DNA of 64,000 nucleotides from Panacibacter microcysteis (GCF_015831355.1 NZ_JADWYR010000001.1:372001-436000); one strand, 5' to 3'; positions 18,775 through 27,939 are shown, counted from the stretch's first letter. The notes: generated from the sequence alone by a model not told the origin. A program made the numbers and translations.

Positions 18775-18826
18775 ACCCGGCTGTAATACCAGAATTTGGC
18801 TTCCGTTGCGTCGCACTCTTCAACGG
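18775..18826 (-). repeat. Intergenic modular repeat, copy 9 (type A core, minus orientation)
   Basis: Outer end AACCCGGCTG, then CCGTTGCGTCGCACTCTTCA; the last bases of the core diverge (TTCAACGG in place of TTGTAC). Confidence 0.8.
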
Positions 18827-18922
18827 TTAGATCTTTATTGGGCAACACGAAGACAGCGATACAACCTGCCTGTAAACCACAATTTTGTCAGGACCAGCCC
18901 TGGTAACCTATGTGTGATTGGC

Positions 18923-20725
18923 TTACTCGAGCTCGGTGCAACTGATCCAGGATGGATACTGGCTGCTGTGCAAAATTTTAATCGACTGTTTTTTGAAATC
19001 GGTGTCTTTTGCAGCAGGTATGTTTAAAAATTGCTGTGGATTACGGTCTACCAGCGGAAACCATGAGCTCTGCACCTGCACCATAATCTGATGTCCTTTT
19101 TTAAAAGTGTGCGCTACATCATTGAGTTGCAATTTTACCGGCGTTATTTTACCCGGTTTAAAAGGTTCGGGTTTTTTAAAGCTGTTACGAAACTTTCCCC
19201 TTAACACCTCTGCTCTTACCAATTGCTGCGTGGCGGCAGAATCAGGCAAAACATCAATAATCTTTACAATAAAATCTGCGTCTGTACCGGTTATACTTAC
19301 AGACAGGTTTGCCGTTAGCGGCCCGGCCAGGGTAATATCTTTATCGAGCACAACAGAAGTGTAGCAAAGTACATCGTTGCGCACAGCGGCAAACTGCTGG
19401 TTGGCCGCCATGTATTCGCTCAGCCGCTCGCCGGCAATTTTATTTATGTAGGGTACCGGGTTCGCCGGGTCTGATACGTATTCATCGGCGCCTGTGGTAG
19501 CCACATCGTTTAATTCCAGTTGATGATTTGCATTCAACAATAATTTTCGTGTTTTAACTCCTGCCGGCGGCCATTGCGCAAAACGCTTCCATTCATTGGT
19601 GCCTGTAAAGAAGATCGTTGCCTCGCCCGCATCAAAATTTCCTTTTGCTTTCAGATGATAGTTGAAAAAATCCAGTTCCATCTGCTGAAAATATGCGGCA
19701 GTGTTGCTTTCAAAATTGTACGATACAAACCTGTTCCAATTCTGGCGTTCCCATGCACCGTGTGTCCACGGGCCCATTACCAGTCTATTGTCATTTGATT
19801 TATTCTGGCTTTCAATAGTACTGTAAGTGTTCAATGCACCAAAAAGATCTTCCGCATCAAACCAGCCACCAACCACCAGTGTAGCGGGTTTTACATTTAC
19901 CAGGTGTTTCCTGATGTCTCTTGATTGCCAGTAAGCATCTTTCGTTGCATGCGCCAGGTATTCATTCCAAATGTTGCTTTTGCCACCAAAATATTTTGTA
20001 TTAAGATTGGATAATGCGCCGGCTTTCAGGTAAAAATCATATGCATCTTTTATTTCAAGGTTTTTATCGATGGGCGGGTTGTCTGCCCTGGGTGCGCTTC
20101 TAGGGGCATCAAAAAAATTCATAAAATCGAAGTTGTCCATTACAAAGAATGCGCCCCGGTGGTAGGCATCATCTCCCTCAAACTCATCTGTAACGGGCGC
20201 CTGCGGAGATACAGCTTTAATTGCAGGATGCGCATTTGGCAGGGCGGCGGTGGCATAAAATCCGGGGTACGAAATACCGTATATACCAACTTTGCCATTG
20301 TTGTTGTCAATATTCTTCAGCAACCAGTCTACGGTATCGTAAGTATCGCTGCTTTCGTCTACGTCTTTGTTTGTTTTTTTACCTGGTATATAAGGCGTCA
20401 TTTCACGGAACACGCCTTCGCTCATGTGGCGGCCACGTACATCCTGGTAAACAAAAATATAAGGTTCATTTTTAAACAACATGTTTGGCCCCAACCGGGA
20501 AGGTAAATTGTCTTTACCGTAGGGCTGGCAGGAATATGGTGTACGCACCATCAGAAAAGGCAACTTTCCGGCATTGTTTTTTGGAATGTATATGGCCGTG
20601 TATAATCTGGTACCATCCCGCATGGGGATCATTTGCTCAATCTTGGTATAGCTGTCTTTTGGCGCCTGTGCGCAGGAAATATGGACGGTGAAACTGAGGA
20701 TCACTAAAAAGCGCAAAGCCTTCAT
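18923..20725 (-). CDS. CocE/NonD family hydrolase (peptidase S15-like), secreted
   Basis: Alpha/beta hydrolase with an X-Pro dipeptidyl-peptidase-type C-terminal jelly-roll; family members hydrolyse acyl esters (cocaine esterase), glutaryl beta-lactams or peptides. The 600-residue product has a signal peptide (to about residue 20, with a Cys at 18), the nucleophile elbow GISYPG with Ser152, the acid region GGWFDAEDLFG near residue 305, and the His in GPWTHGAW near residue 336. The C-terminal beta domain (ITLAGPLTANLSVSITG onward) is typical. Export suggests a periplasmic or surface-exposed enzyme; substrate not predictable. Alone on its strand. Confidence 0.88.
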   Translation of the reverse strand: MKALRFLVILSFTVHISCAQAPKDSYTKIEQMIPMRDGTRLYTAIYIPKNNAGKLPFLMVRTPYSCQPYGKDNLPSRLGPNMLFKNEPYIFVYQDVRGRHMSEGVFREMTPYIPGKKTNKDVDESSDTYDTVDWLLKNIDNNNGKVGIYGISYPGFYATAALPNAHPAIKAVSPQAPVTDEFEGDDAYHRGAFFVMDNFDFMNFFDAPRSAPRADNPPIDKNLEIKDAYDFYLKAGALSNLNTKYFGGKSNIWNEYLAHATKDAYWQSRDIRKHLVNVKPATLVVGGWFDAEDLFGALNTYSTIESQNKSNDNRLVMGPWTHGAWERQNWNRFVSYNFESNTAAYFQQMELDFFNYHLKAKGNFDAGEATIFFTGTNEWKRFAQWPPAGVKTRKLLLNANHQLELNDVATTGADEYVSDPANPVPYINKIAGERLSEYMAANQQFAAVRNDVLCYTSVVLDKDITLAGPLTANLSVSITGTDADFIVKIIDVLPDSAATQQLVRAEVLRGKFRNSFKKPEPFKPGKITPVKLQLNDVAHTFKKGHQIMVQVQSSWFPLVDRNPQQFLNIPAAKDTDFKKQSIKILHSSQYPSWISCTELE

Positions 20726-20844
20726 GGTTAAGAATTATACCTGCATAGATAAACAATTCCGGCGTAGAAAAATTGAAATTATGCGTAAAGAAGCGAGGCG
20801 AAAAACCATTTGTTAAGGTACTAAAGGGCAGCATGCATTTCCCT

Positions 20845-20852
20845 TATCTTTG
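20845..20852 (+). promoter_or_regulatory. -7 promoter box TATCTTTG for lspA
   Basis: Exact consensus. Its position shows that ATG codons at 20773 and 20833 lie upstream of or within the promoter, so the GTG at 20872 is the likely start. Confidence 0.7.
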
Positions 20853-20871
20853 CCGCAAATTTTATTTAATC

Positions 20872-21540
20872 GTGAAGGGTAAGCACGTTGCATTAATCAT
20901 CACAGGCATTTTACTTGCCGACCAGTTGCTGAAAGTATACATTAAAACCGGCTATTATCTTGGCGAGGAACACAATGTAATCGGCAGTTGGTTCAGGCTG
21001 CATTTCGTGGAAAATGAAGGAATGGCCTGGGGCTGGAAATTTGGCGGTGATTTTGGCAAGATCATCCTTACTCTTTTTCGTTTGGTGGCCGTAATTTTTG
21101 GTACGTTTTACCTGCGTACCATTATCCGCAAAAAATACCACCGCGGGTTCATTGTTTGTGCGGCTCTCATCTATGCCGGCGCACTGGGTAATCTGATAGA
21201 CAGTATGTTTTACGGACTTATATTCAGTGAAAGCCAGCCATACCTTATTGCCCAGGCTTTTACCGAGCATAATTATGCTACCTTTTTGCATGGCAAGGTT
21301 GTAGACATGCTTTACTTCCCCATCATTACGGATGCAACGTTCCCATCATGGTTTCCGCTGTGGGGTGGCGAAAGTTTCGAATTCTTCAGACCGGTCTTTA
21401 ACCTGGCCGATGCTTCTATATCTGCCGGTGTGATTGCGCTGCTCCTGTGGCAGAAAAAATTCTTCCCTACAAAAGATGAAGAAAAACATGCTACTGTTGA
21501 GACCGAAGCTGTAGTTGATGACCGTACACAGGTATTGTAA
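20872..21540 (+). CDS. lspA: Lipoprotein signal peptidase (signal peptidase II)
   Basis: Inner-membrane aspartyl protease that removes signal peptides from diacylglyceryl-prolipoproteins. Start chosen at GTG 20872 (VKGKHVALIITGILLADQLL), giving 222 residues; this begins just after the promoter box and matches the normal LspA N-terminus. Catalytic motifs are GALGNLIDSM with the first Asp and FNLADASI with the second; NEGMAWGW is the substrate-side motif. Compared with E. coli (164 residues) it carries an insertion of ~40 residues around the periplasmic loop (SESQPYLIAQAF to FPSWFPLWGGES) and an acidic C-terminal tail, as in other Bacteroidota LspA. Confidence 0.92.
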   Translation: MKGKHVALIITGILLADQLLKVYIKTGYYLGEEHNVIGSWFRLHFVENEGMAWGWKFGGDFGKIILTLFRLVAVIFGTFYLRTIIRKKYHRGFIVCAALIYAGALGNLIDSMFYGLIFSESQPYLIAQAFTEHNYATFLHGKVVDMLYFPIITDATFPSWFPLWGGESFEFFRPVFNLADASISAGVIALLLWQKKFFPTKDEEKHATVETEAVVDDRTQVL

Positions 21541-21605
21541 CAGTGGGCGCATAAGCTGTATGCAGTTTACACGATGATTGTGGCCTTGCTGACTAATGAA
21601 CCGGA

Positions 21606-21658
21606 CGTACAAGTGAGTGACACAACCGCAGTTACATAGTAGCAATGCTGCCCGGTAC
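21606..21658 (+). repeat. Intergenic modular repeat, copy 10 (type B core)
   Basis: Core CGTACAAGTGAGTGACACAA from 21606, right module ATAGTAGCAATGCTGCCCGG. Lies between lspA and the LolC-like gene, i.e. in the leader of the latter. Confidence 0.85.
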
Positions 21659-21699
21659 AAAATAGATTAACTTCCGTTTCATTTTCTAAATCTCAGCAC

Positions 21700-22917
21700 T
21701 TGAATTTCCTTTTTGCATGGCGGTATTTCAGGAGTAAAAAGTCTGCCAATGCCATTAACATCATTGCGTGGATCAGCGTGCTTGCTATTGCAGTAGGCAC
21801 GGCCGCGCTTATCATAGTGCTAAGTGTATTCAACGGTTTTGAAGATATTGTTAAAGGCCTTTACAGCGATTTTTACTCAGACATTCGCATTACACCTGCC
21901 AAAGGAAAATATGCAGCTTTTACGCCTGATATGGTGCAGAAAATTGCGGCTACCCCGGGCATTGGCGAGATCAGTTTTTTCGTGGAAGAAAAAGCCGTTC
22001 TGATGAATGGTGATTACCAGACCATCGTATACCTGAAAGGCGTAGACGCTGCTTACGATAAAGTATGTAACCTGAGCAAGCATATTGAACGTGGTACATA
22101 CAACCTTGGAACCGATGAAGAGCCAGCCATTATTGCCGGCTCTGGCATCAGCAATGCTGTAGGTGCAGACCCGCAGGATAAACTGTCTAATCTTATTGTG
22201 TATTTGCCCAACAGGAAGGCCAACACGTTTGACAACCTGGAGGCCATGCATTCTTACAATGTTGTAACCAGCGGCATATTTGCCATTCAGCAGGAGTTTG
22301 ATGATAAATACGCATTTACCAATCTCAGGTTTATGCAATATATGCTCGACCTGAAAAATGAAGAGTACAGCGGTGTGGACATACTTTTGAAACCAGGCAG
22401 TAACGAAACGGCAATCAGCAAACAACTGGCGGCCATTACCGGCGATAAAATGAAAGTGCGTACACGCTACGAGCAGAACCAGAGTTTGTTCAGCGTAATG
22501 CAGATTGAAAAGTGGGTGATTTATGGTATTCTCTCTCTTATACTTGTAGTTGCTGCGTTTAACATGATTGGCGCACTAACCATGCTGGTACTGGAAAAGC
22601 AAAAAGACATTGCTGTACTTAAAGCCATGGGTGCACACACTACACGTATTCAAAACATCTTTTTAAGTGCAGGCCTGGTACTGGCAATTGTAGGTGGCGG
22701 CGCTGGTATGTTGCTGGCATTGGTCATTTGCACCCTGCAACTCCAATTTCATTTTATTGAACTTACCGGCAGCACTTTTATCATTAACTACTACCCCGTG
22801 CAAATGCACCTGCAGGATTTTTTGCTGGTATCCTTTACAGTGTTTACGGTTGCAGTACTTGCAGCGTGGCTACCCGCAAAAAAAGCTGCATCGCAGCTTT
22901 TTTCTCTCAAGAGTTAA
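21700..22917 (+). CDS. LolC/E- or FtsX-like ABC transporter permease
   Basis: Inner-membrane permease of the MacB/LolCDE type, 405 residues, with one N-terminal transmembrane helix (about 20-45, AWISVLAIAVGTAALIIVL), a periplasmic domain to ~265, and three C-terminal helices forming the FtsX domain. MFNGFED-type text near residue 48 (VFNGFEDIVKGLY) is typical of lipoprotein-releasing LolC/LolE. The start is TTG at 21700, the only codon that keeps the family N-terminus NFLFAWRYFRSKKSANAINI. With lspA directly before and lolA elsewhere in the window, a role in lipoprotein release is plausible, but the ATPase is not adjacent. Confidence 0.85.
   Translation: MNFLFAWRYFRSKKSANAINIIAWISVLAIAVGTAALIIVLSVFNGFEDIVKGLYSDFYSDIRITPAKGKYAAFTPDMVQKIAATPGIGEISFFVEEKAVLMNGDYQTIVYLKGVDAAYDKVCNLSKHIERGTYNLGTDEEPAIIAGSGISNAVGADPQDKLSNLIVYLPNRKANTFDNLEAMHSYNVVTSGIFAIQQEFDDKYAFTNLRFMQYMLDLKNEEYSGVDILLKPGSNETAISKQLAAITGDKMKVRTRYEQNQSLFSVMQIEKWVIYGILSLILVVAAFNMIGALTMLVLEKQKDIAVLKAMGAHTTRIQNIFLSAGLVLAIVGGGAGMLLALVICTLQLQFHFIELTGSTFIINYYPVQMHLQDFLLVSFTVFTVAVLAAWLPAKKAASQLFSLKS
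22879..22903 (+). terminator. Intrinsic-terminator hairpin inside the 3' end of the LolC-like gene
   Basis: Perfect stem AAAAAAGCTGC (22879-22889) / GCAGCTTTTTT (22893-22903) with loop ATC. It encodes part of the C-terminus and lies 14 bp before the stop codon's end. Confidence 0.6.
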
Positions 22918-22925
22918 TATTTTTT

Positions 22926-22982
22926 GTACCCGGCTGCATTGCTACTATGTAGCTTTACTTGCGTCGCACACTTGTACTGCAG
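22926..22982 (-). repeat. Intergenic modular repeat, copy 11 (type A core, minus orientation)
   Basis: Outer end GTACCCGGCTGCATTGCTAC begins 9 bp after the LolC-like stop; core TTGCGTCGCACACTTGTAC, then CTGCAG. Confidence 0.85.
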
Positions 22983-23025
22983 CACTTCAGGCGGCAAGGG
23001 TTCAACCAGCTTATACAATCACTGC

Positions 23026-24213
23026 TTACTTTAGCACCTCCAGTTCTTTACCCACTTTTGTAAATGCAGCGATTGCTTTATCAAGGTGGTGTTGCTCATG
23101 CGCGGCGCTCAACTGCACACGAATTCTCGCCTGGCCCTTCGCCACTACCGGGTAAAAGAAACCAATTACATAAATGCCTTCTTCCAGCAGCTTTGCCGCA
23201 AAGTTTTGTGCAACCACCGCATCGTATAACATTATCGGAACAATGGGGTGATCGCCCGGTTTAATATCAAAACCGGCAGCCGTCATCTGCGTTCTGAAAT
23301 AGCGCGTATTGTATTCCAGTTTATCTCTTAGCTCGGTGGTTTCTGTAAGCATATCCAGCACGGCGATAGATGCACCTACAATGCTTGGCGCAACCGTATT
23401 AGAAAAAAGATACGGTCTTGAGCGCTGGCGCAGCATCTCGATAATTTCTTTACGACCGCTTGTAAAACCACCACTTGCTCCGCCTAGCGCTTTACCAAGT
23501 GTGCCGGTTATGATATCTATGCGGCCCATTACACCGCGGTACTCATGCGTGCCACGGCCTGTTTTACCCAAAAAGCCGGATGAATGACATTCATCAATCA
23601 TTACAATAGCGTCATACTTATCGGCGAGGTCACAGATTTTATCTAACTGGGCAATGGTGCCATCCATACTAAAAGAACCATCTGTAACAATAATGCGGCT
23701 GCGCAAGTGAGCAGCATCGAGCAATTTTGTTTCAAGGTCTTCCATGTTATTGTGCTCGTAGCGGTAGCGCACTGCTTTGCACAAACGCACGCCATCAATA
23801 ATAGACGCATGGTTAAGTGCATCTGAAATGATGGCATCCTGCTCGTTGAACAAAGGTTCAAAAACACCGCCATTGGCATCGAATGCAGCGGCATATAAAA
23901 TTGTATCTTCTGTACCTAGAAACTGCGCAAGTTTTGCTTCCAGTTCTTTGTGTATATCCTGTGTACCGCAAATAAAACGTACGCTGCTCATGCCATAACC
24001 ATGACTGTCAATTGCTTTATGCGCAGCTTCAATAACTTTTGGGTGAGATGAGAGACCGAGGTAATTATTGGCACAAAAATTCAACACCGTTTTACCGCCC
24101 ACAATTATTTCCGCACCCTGTTCGCTGGTAATAATTCTTTCTTTTTTATACAGGCCGGCGGCTTCTATTTCTGTAAGTTCTGCTTTTATCCGTGCAACAA
24201 ATTTTTCATTCAT
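23026..24213 (-). CDS. kbl: Glycine C-acetyltransferase (2-amino-3-ketobutyrate CoA ligase)
   Basis: PLP enzyme of the alpha-oxoamine synthase family; with threonine dehydrogenase it converts threonine to glycine and acetyl-CoA. The 395-residue length and N-terminus MNEKFVARIKAELTEIEAAG fit Kbl rather than the related serine palmitoyltransferase or 8-amino-7-oxononanoate synthase. Motifs: NFCANNYLGLSSHP, GYGMSSVRFICGTQDIHKEL, DALNHASIIDG, VMIDECHSSGFLG, and TGTLGKALGGASGGF with the PLP lysine near residue 240. Threonine dehydrogenase is not in the window. Some close homologues in this phylum act in sphingolipid/sulfonolipid synthesis, so that alternative is not fully excluded. Confidence 0.88.
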   Translation of the reverse strand: MNEKFVARIKAELTEIEAAGLYKKERIITSEQGAEIIVGGKTVLNFCANNYLGLSSHPKVIEAAHKAIDSHGYGMSSVRFICGTQDIHKELEAKLAQFLGTEDTILYAAAFDANGGVFEPLFNEQDAIISDALNHASIIDGVRLCKAVRYRYEHNNMEDLETKLLDAAHLRSRIIVTDGSFSMDGTIAQLDKICDLADKYDAIVMIDECHSSGFLGKTGRGTHEYRGVMGRIDIITGTLGKALGGASGGFTSGRKEIIEMLRQRSRPYLFSNTVAPSIVGASIAVLDMLTETTELRDKLEYNTRYFRTQMTAAGFDIKPGDHPIVPIMLYDAVVAQNFAAKLLEEGIYVIGFFYPVVAKGQARIRVQLSAAHEQHHLDKAIAAFTKVGKELEVLK

Positions 24214-24234
24214 GGCAATTTCTGATTAATGAAA

Positions 24235-24242
24235 CAAAGATA
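24235..24242 (-). promoter_or_regulatory. -7 promoter box TATCTTTG for kbl
   Basis: Exact consensus on the minus strand, 21 bp before the ATG at 24213. Confidence 0.65.
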
Positions 24243-24279
24243 GGCGCTATAACAATGAAACAAGGCTGTGAAAAGCGCC

Positions 24280-24316
24280 GAAAAAAATAAAGCAGTTCAT
24301 TGCTGAACTGCTTTAT
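24280..24316 (-). terminator. Terminator downstream of the M16 gene pair
   Basis: Thirteen-base-pair stem ATAAAGCAGTTCA (24287-24299) / TGAACTGCTTTAT (24304-24316), followed on the minus strand by a T-run at 24287-24281. Confidence 0.85.
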
Positions 24317-24334
24317 CAAAACAAAAGTGGCAGC

Positions 24335-26413
24335 TTATTTAAAGTCTGCGTCAGTTACGCCTTCGTTTATTTTATATTCACTTATTTCCATTACAAGATC
24401 CTGGCTGCCCTGCGCCGCCTGTACAGATATGTTAAAAGTAAAAGGCAAAAGAACATTACCAACTTTTTTAAAATTGGCATATTCAACACTGCGTTGTATT
24501 TCCATGCCTCCCTGTTTTTCAACAGCTTCTTCTTTTACAAGATTTCCGGTTGCCACATCATAATACTCAACCGCCTCAGCGCCGGAAGGTGACACAATTT
24601 TTACTTTATATGCATCAGCGCCGCCCACTTTATCAGTGCCGGTAACTTCCAGTTTATAGCCCGCTGTTTTATAATACATCTGTGGAAACAAACCTTTGAT
24701 CTCTTTCTTTTTTGCTAGCTGGTCTGCATCAAAATCCATCTTATTACCCATTTGCGACTGGTAACCTTTTTCACCGTCGAAAGCAGTTCTCATTGCAACC
24801 TGGCCATTCATTGAAACTTCCATCAACTCTTTGTTTGGCGCCATTCTTTTAGATGTAGCATCCAGCTGCATGCCCTGCACTGCCAGTGTGCCCGTAGAAG
24901 ATATTGAATTGATCTTTTTTAATTCGTCTGCGCCGCCTGATACAGTTATGTATTTATCGATGATCTGGTCGGCGGTCATGTTTACCGCTGCATTTGCTTT
25001 TGCTTCAACAGGCTTTGCATTCTTGTCATACATCTTTACATCGTACCCAAGTTTTGCAAGACCGGGCTTTACCGCTTCAGCTTTACCTACCACCACAACT
25101 CTTGTATCGTTATAGCTAAAATATTTCTGAGCCACGCGCTGCACGTCTTCAACAGTTACCGCATTGATCTTTTGCAGGTATGTTCTGTAAAAATCTTTGG
25201 GCAGGTCATTGATGATAATGTTGCTTGCAAATGAAGCCGTACGTGCCGGGTTTTCCAAACCCAATGCAAATGATCCGTTATAAATTCCTTTTGCATTGGC
25301 AAGTTCGGTAGCAGAAACTTTCTCTGTTCTTATACGGTTAAGTTCAGTAAGTATTTCGGCCACTGCACTGTCAACTTTATCGTTGCGTACAGAAGCTGTA
25401 GCGCTGAACCTGGACTGAAAACGGCCAGAACCTATGTTGGAGTAACTGCCATAAGTAAAGCCATGTTTTTCACGCAGGTTGAGAAATAGTCTTGCATCTG
25501 CGCCACCGCCGAGTATCTGGTTGGTAAGCAATACCGGGAAATAGTCTGGGCTGCTCATTGGTAATAACACGAGGTTTGTAACCGTTATTTCGCTTTGTAC
25601 CGCATTTGGTACGTCTACTATATCGATCTCTGTTTTGGCAGGGTTCTTAACTGTTTTCAGTTGCTCCAGTGATAATGCAGTGCCTTTCCAGTTACCCAAC
25701 GTTTTTTCAGCCAGAGCTTTAGCCTGGGCAGGTGTAATATCTCCAACGAAGGTCAGGTAGCCACGCGATGGCGTGATATATTTAGCGTAGGCTTTTTTGA
25801 TGTCATCAAGCGTAATGCTGTTTACAGAAGTCTCGGTAGTAAACTCGCCGGCCGGATGATCAGCACCAAATGACAGAGCGCCTACCACATTTGCAGAAAT
25901 GGCTTTTGCACTTTTTTCATTCGACTTTATGCCTGTTAAGGTTTGGGTTTTGATTTTATCGAAAGACTCCTGTTTGAATGCAGGGCTTTTTAATGCATCT
26001 GTCATTAATGTAAAGGCTTTATCAAAATAACGGGTAAGCGCTCCTACGCTGCCGCCTGATGAACCAAGGCTTACATCTGCACCCATCTGGTCTACTGCCT
26101 CATCAAATTCCGCTTTGCTCATTTTTGTTGTACCTTCTGCAAGCATGCCGCCCATAAGATCGAGCGTTCCAGCTTTGCTGCCTTCGGTTACCGGGCCTGC
26201 ATCTATTGAATAGGTGGCGGTTACTTTTGGCAGTTTATGATTTTCTACTACCAAAACGGTAATGCCATTTGCAAGTTTATAAATAACGGGATCTTTAATG
26301 GCAATAGCCGGTGCAGGACCCGGCTTGGGTCTTACACTTCTGTCGACTGCTGATTGCGCCATTGTTACTGTGGTAAACAATAAACCGGTGGCTGCTATAA
26401 TTATTTGTTTCAT
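24335..26413 (-). CDS. Non-catalytic M16 (insulinase-like) protein with C-terminal lipoprotein-sorting-like domain
   Basis: Exported M16-family protein of 692 residues from ATG 26413 (signal peptide to about residue 19, LLFTTVTMAQ). The zinc-binding HxxEH is absent: its place in the first domain reads LMGGMLAEG. It keeps the M16 C-domain feature LREKHGFTYGSYSN, which supplies the substrate-positioning Arg/Tyr pair. After about residue 480 comes a domain not found in plain M16 proteins, resembling LolA/outer-membrane lipoprotein-sorting folds (DQIIDKYITVSGGADELKKI and following beta strands). The gene before it is a catalytic M16 peptidase, so the two probably form a heterodimer in the periplasm. 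Confidence 0.88.
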   Translation of the reverse strand: MKQIIIAATGLLFTTVTMAQSAVDRSVRPKPGPAPAIAIKDPVIYKLANGITVLVVENHKLPKVTATYSIDAGPVTEGSKAGTLDLMGGMLAEGTTKMSKAEFDEAVDQMGADVSLGSSGGSVGALTRYFDKAFTLMTDALKSPAFKQESFDKIKTQTLTGIKSNEKSAKAISANVVGALSFGADHPAGEFTTETSVNSITLDDIKKAYAKYITPSRGYLTFVGDITPAQAKALAEKTLGNWKGTALSLEQLKTVKNPAKTEIDIVDVPNAVQSEITVTNLVLLPMSSPDYFPVLLTNQILGGGADARLFLNLREKHGFTYGSYSNIGSGRFQSRFSATASVRNDKVDSAVAEILTELNRIRTEKVSATELANAKGIYNGSFALGLENPARTASFASNIIINDLPKDFYRTYLQKINAVTVEDVQRVAQKYFSYNDTRVVVVGKAEAVKPGLAKLGYDVKMYDKNAKPVEAKANAAVNMTADQIIDKYITVSGGADELKKINSISSTGTLAVQGMQLDATSKRMAPNKELMEVSMNGQVAMRTAFDGEKGYQSQMGNKMDFDADQLAKKKEIKGLFPQMYYKTAGYKLEVTGTDKVGGADAYKVKIVSPSGAEAVEYYDVATGNLVKEEAVEKQGGMEIQRSVEYANFKKVGNVLLPFTFNISVQAAQGSQDLVMEISEYKINEGVTDADFK

Positions 26414-26514
26414 TGTATAACTTGTTTGAAAGAAATTGTAATGATTAACTATTTTCCTTTTGCTAATAGAAGCGCTGGCAGTATACTGTGCGCTCCGGCT
26501 CAGCAATGCTCATT

Positions 26515-26566
26515 AGTACAAGAGTGCGACGCAACAGGCGATGCCACATGTACTGCTGCCGGGCTC
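26515..26566 (+). repeat. Intergenic modular repeat, copy 12 (type A core), the cleanest copy
   Basis: Core AGTACAAGAGTGCGACGCAA at 26515-26534, shared flank CAGGCGATGCCA, outer end TACTGCTGCCGGGCTC ending at 26566, 7 bp from the next stop codon. Confidence 0.9.
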
Positions 26567-26573
26567 ATAAAAA

Positions 26574-27905
26574 TTAATTAGTGCCTTTAGCTTCGGGTAA
26601 ATAGTACAACGTTACACGTTGGTTTGGATTGAGGTATTTTTTGGCTACTTCTCTTATCTGCTCACGTGTAATTTTTTTATAAGCATTCAACTCATCATTA
26701 ATGTGGCCGGTGTTTTTAAAATACACATGCCCATCTGCCAGGTTTTCTGCAACGCCGAGCATGCGTGTGTTGGCGCTTACAAATTCGTTCTCGAACTGGT
26801 TCAATAATTTCTGGTAATCCTGCTCGCTGATGAGCTCAGTCTGCAATTTTGCCACTTCTTCGTCTATATCTTTCAACAGGTCTGTAAGTGGCGTGTTGTT
26901 GTTTGGCAAAGCATAGGTAATGTATGCTCCATAATCTTCGAGCGAATAATTGAAGGCGCCTACCTGCAATGCATTCTTTTTATCGTCAACCATTTTCCGG
27001 TAGAGTTTTGAGCTACCGCCATTCGAGAGATAACTAGAGATCATCTCGAGCACTTTTGAATCTTCAGATGTAAGACCGGGAACGCGGTAAGCCGTCATGA
27101 TGGCCGGTATCTGTATGTTAGCATCGTACGCGGTATCTACAATTTCTTTTGTAATAGGTGCTTCTTCAATCTTTGGCTGTACAATATCTGCGCCTTTGGG
27201 AATGTCGTTAAAATATTTGGCGATCCATTTTTTTGTTTGTTCTATGTCGATGTCTCCGGCAACACTTAGTGTGGCATTGTTGGGCACATAGAATTTTTTA
27301 AAGAACGCCTGGAACTCTTCCAGCTTTGCAGCGTCGAGGTCTTCCATGGAACCGATGGGTTGCCAGCGGTACGGATGATTTTTAAACAATCTTGTAAATA
27401 CTTCTTCGAGGAAATGGCCATAAGGCTGGTTATCTATACGCTGGCGTTTTTCTTCTTTTACTACCTCGTTTTGCGTTTCCACACCTTCGTTATTGATTAC
27501 CGGGTGCAGCATGCGTTCACTCTCCATCCACAAACCAAGTTCGAGCTGGTTAGAAGGGAATAGCTCATAGTAAAAAGTACGGTCCTGGGATGTGGTGGCA
27601 TTATCCTGCCCGCCATTGGAAGTAACAATGGTAGACCACTCACCGCGTTTAATATTCTCTGTTCCTTCGAATAAAAGGTGCTCAAAAAAATGCGCGAAAC
27701 CCGTGCGGCCAACTTCTTCATTTTTTGAACCAACATGATAAAAAACAGTAACAGCCGCTACAGGCGCAGACTTGTCCTGGTGCAGAATAACGTGTAAGCC
27801 ATTGGGTAAATCATATTCGGTAAAGTCGACCTTCTGCGCATCTGCCGCGGCAGACATCATCAAAAAGCCTCCCATTACCATAGAAAGTTTCATCTTAATG
27901 TGCAT
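26574..27905 (-). CDS. M16 family zinc metallopeptidase (catalytic subunit)
   Basis: Exported processing peptidase of the insulinase family, 443 residues from ATG 27905 (signal peptide MHIKMKLSMVMGGFLMMSAA, cleavage near ADAQ). The inverted zinc motif HFFEH is at residues 72-76, with the downstream third ligand in ETQNEVVKEEKRQR. A longer frame to 28058 would begin inside repeat copy 13 and before the promoter box, so it was rejected. It lies 160 bp upstream of the non-catalytic M16 gene on the same strand, separated by repeat copy 12. Probably acts on peptides in the periplasm; the partner subunit is likely the next gene. Confidence 0.92.
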   Translation of the reverse strand: MHIKMKLSMVMGGFLMMSAAADAQKVDFTEYDLPNGLHVILHQDKSAPVAAVTVFYHVGSKNEEVGRTGFAHFFEHLLFEGTENIKRGEWSTIVTSNGGQDNATTSQDRTFYYELFPSNQLELGLWMESERMLHPVINNEGVETQNEVVKEEKRQRIDNQPYGHFLEEVFTRLFKNHPYRWQPIGSMEDLDAAKLEEFQAFFKKFYVPNNATLSVAGDIDIEQTKKWIAKYFNDIPKGADIVQPKIEEAPITKEIVDTAYDANIQIPAIMTAYRVPGLTSEDSKVLEMISSYLSNGGSSKLYRKMVDDKKNALQVGAFNYSLEDYGAYITYALPNNNTPLTDLLKDIDEEVAKLQTELISEQDYQKLLNQFENEFVSANTRMLGVAENLADGHVYFKNTGHINDELNAYKKITREQIREVAKKYLNPNQRVTLYYLPEAKGTN

Positions 27906-27931
27906 AGTTATGTTTTTAATTAAGGTTGGCG

Positions 27932-27939
27932 CAAATGTA
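27932..27939 (-). promoter_or_regulatory. -7 promoter box TACATTTG for the M16 pair
   Basis: Exact consensus on the minus strand, 26 bp before ATG 27905; it lies inside the over-extended frame and so fixes the start. Confidence 0.65.

Noticed and set aside
20773-20871. ATG starts for lspA at 20773 and 20833
   Set aside because: They lie before or within the promoter region of a consensus -7 box, and the added residues are not part of the family.
26413-26506. Upstream start at 26506 for the non-catalytic M16 gene
   Set aside because: It would put ~31 residues before a clear signal peptide beginning at ATG 26413.
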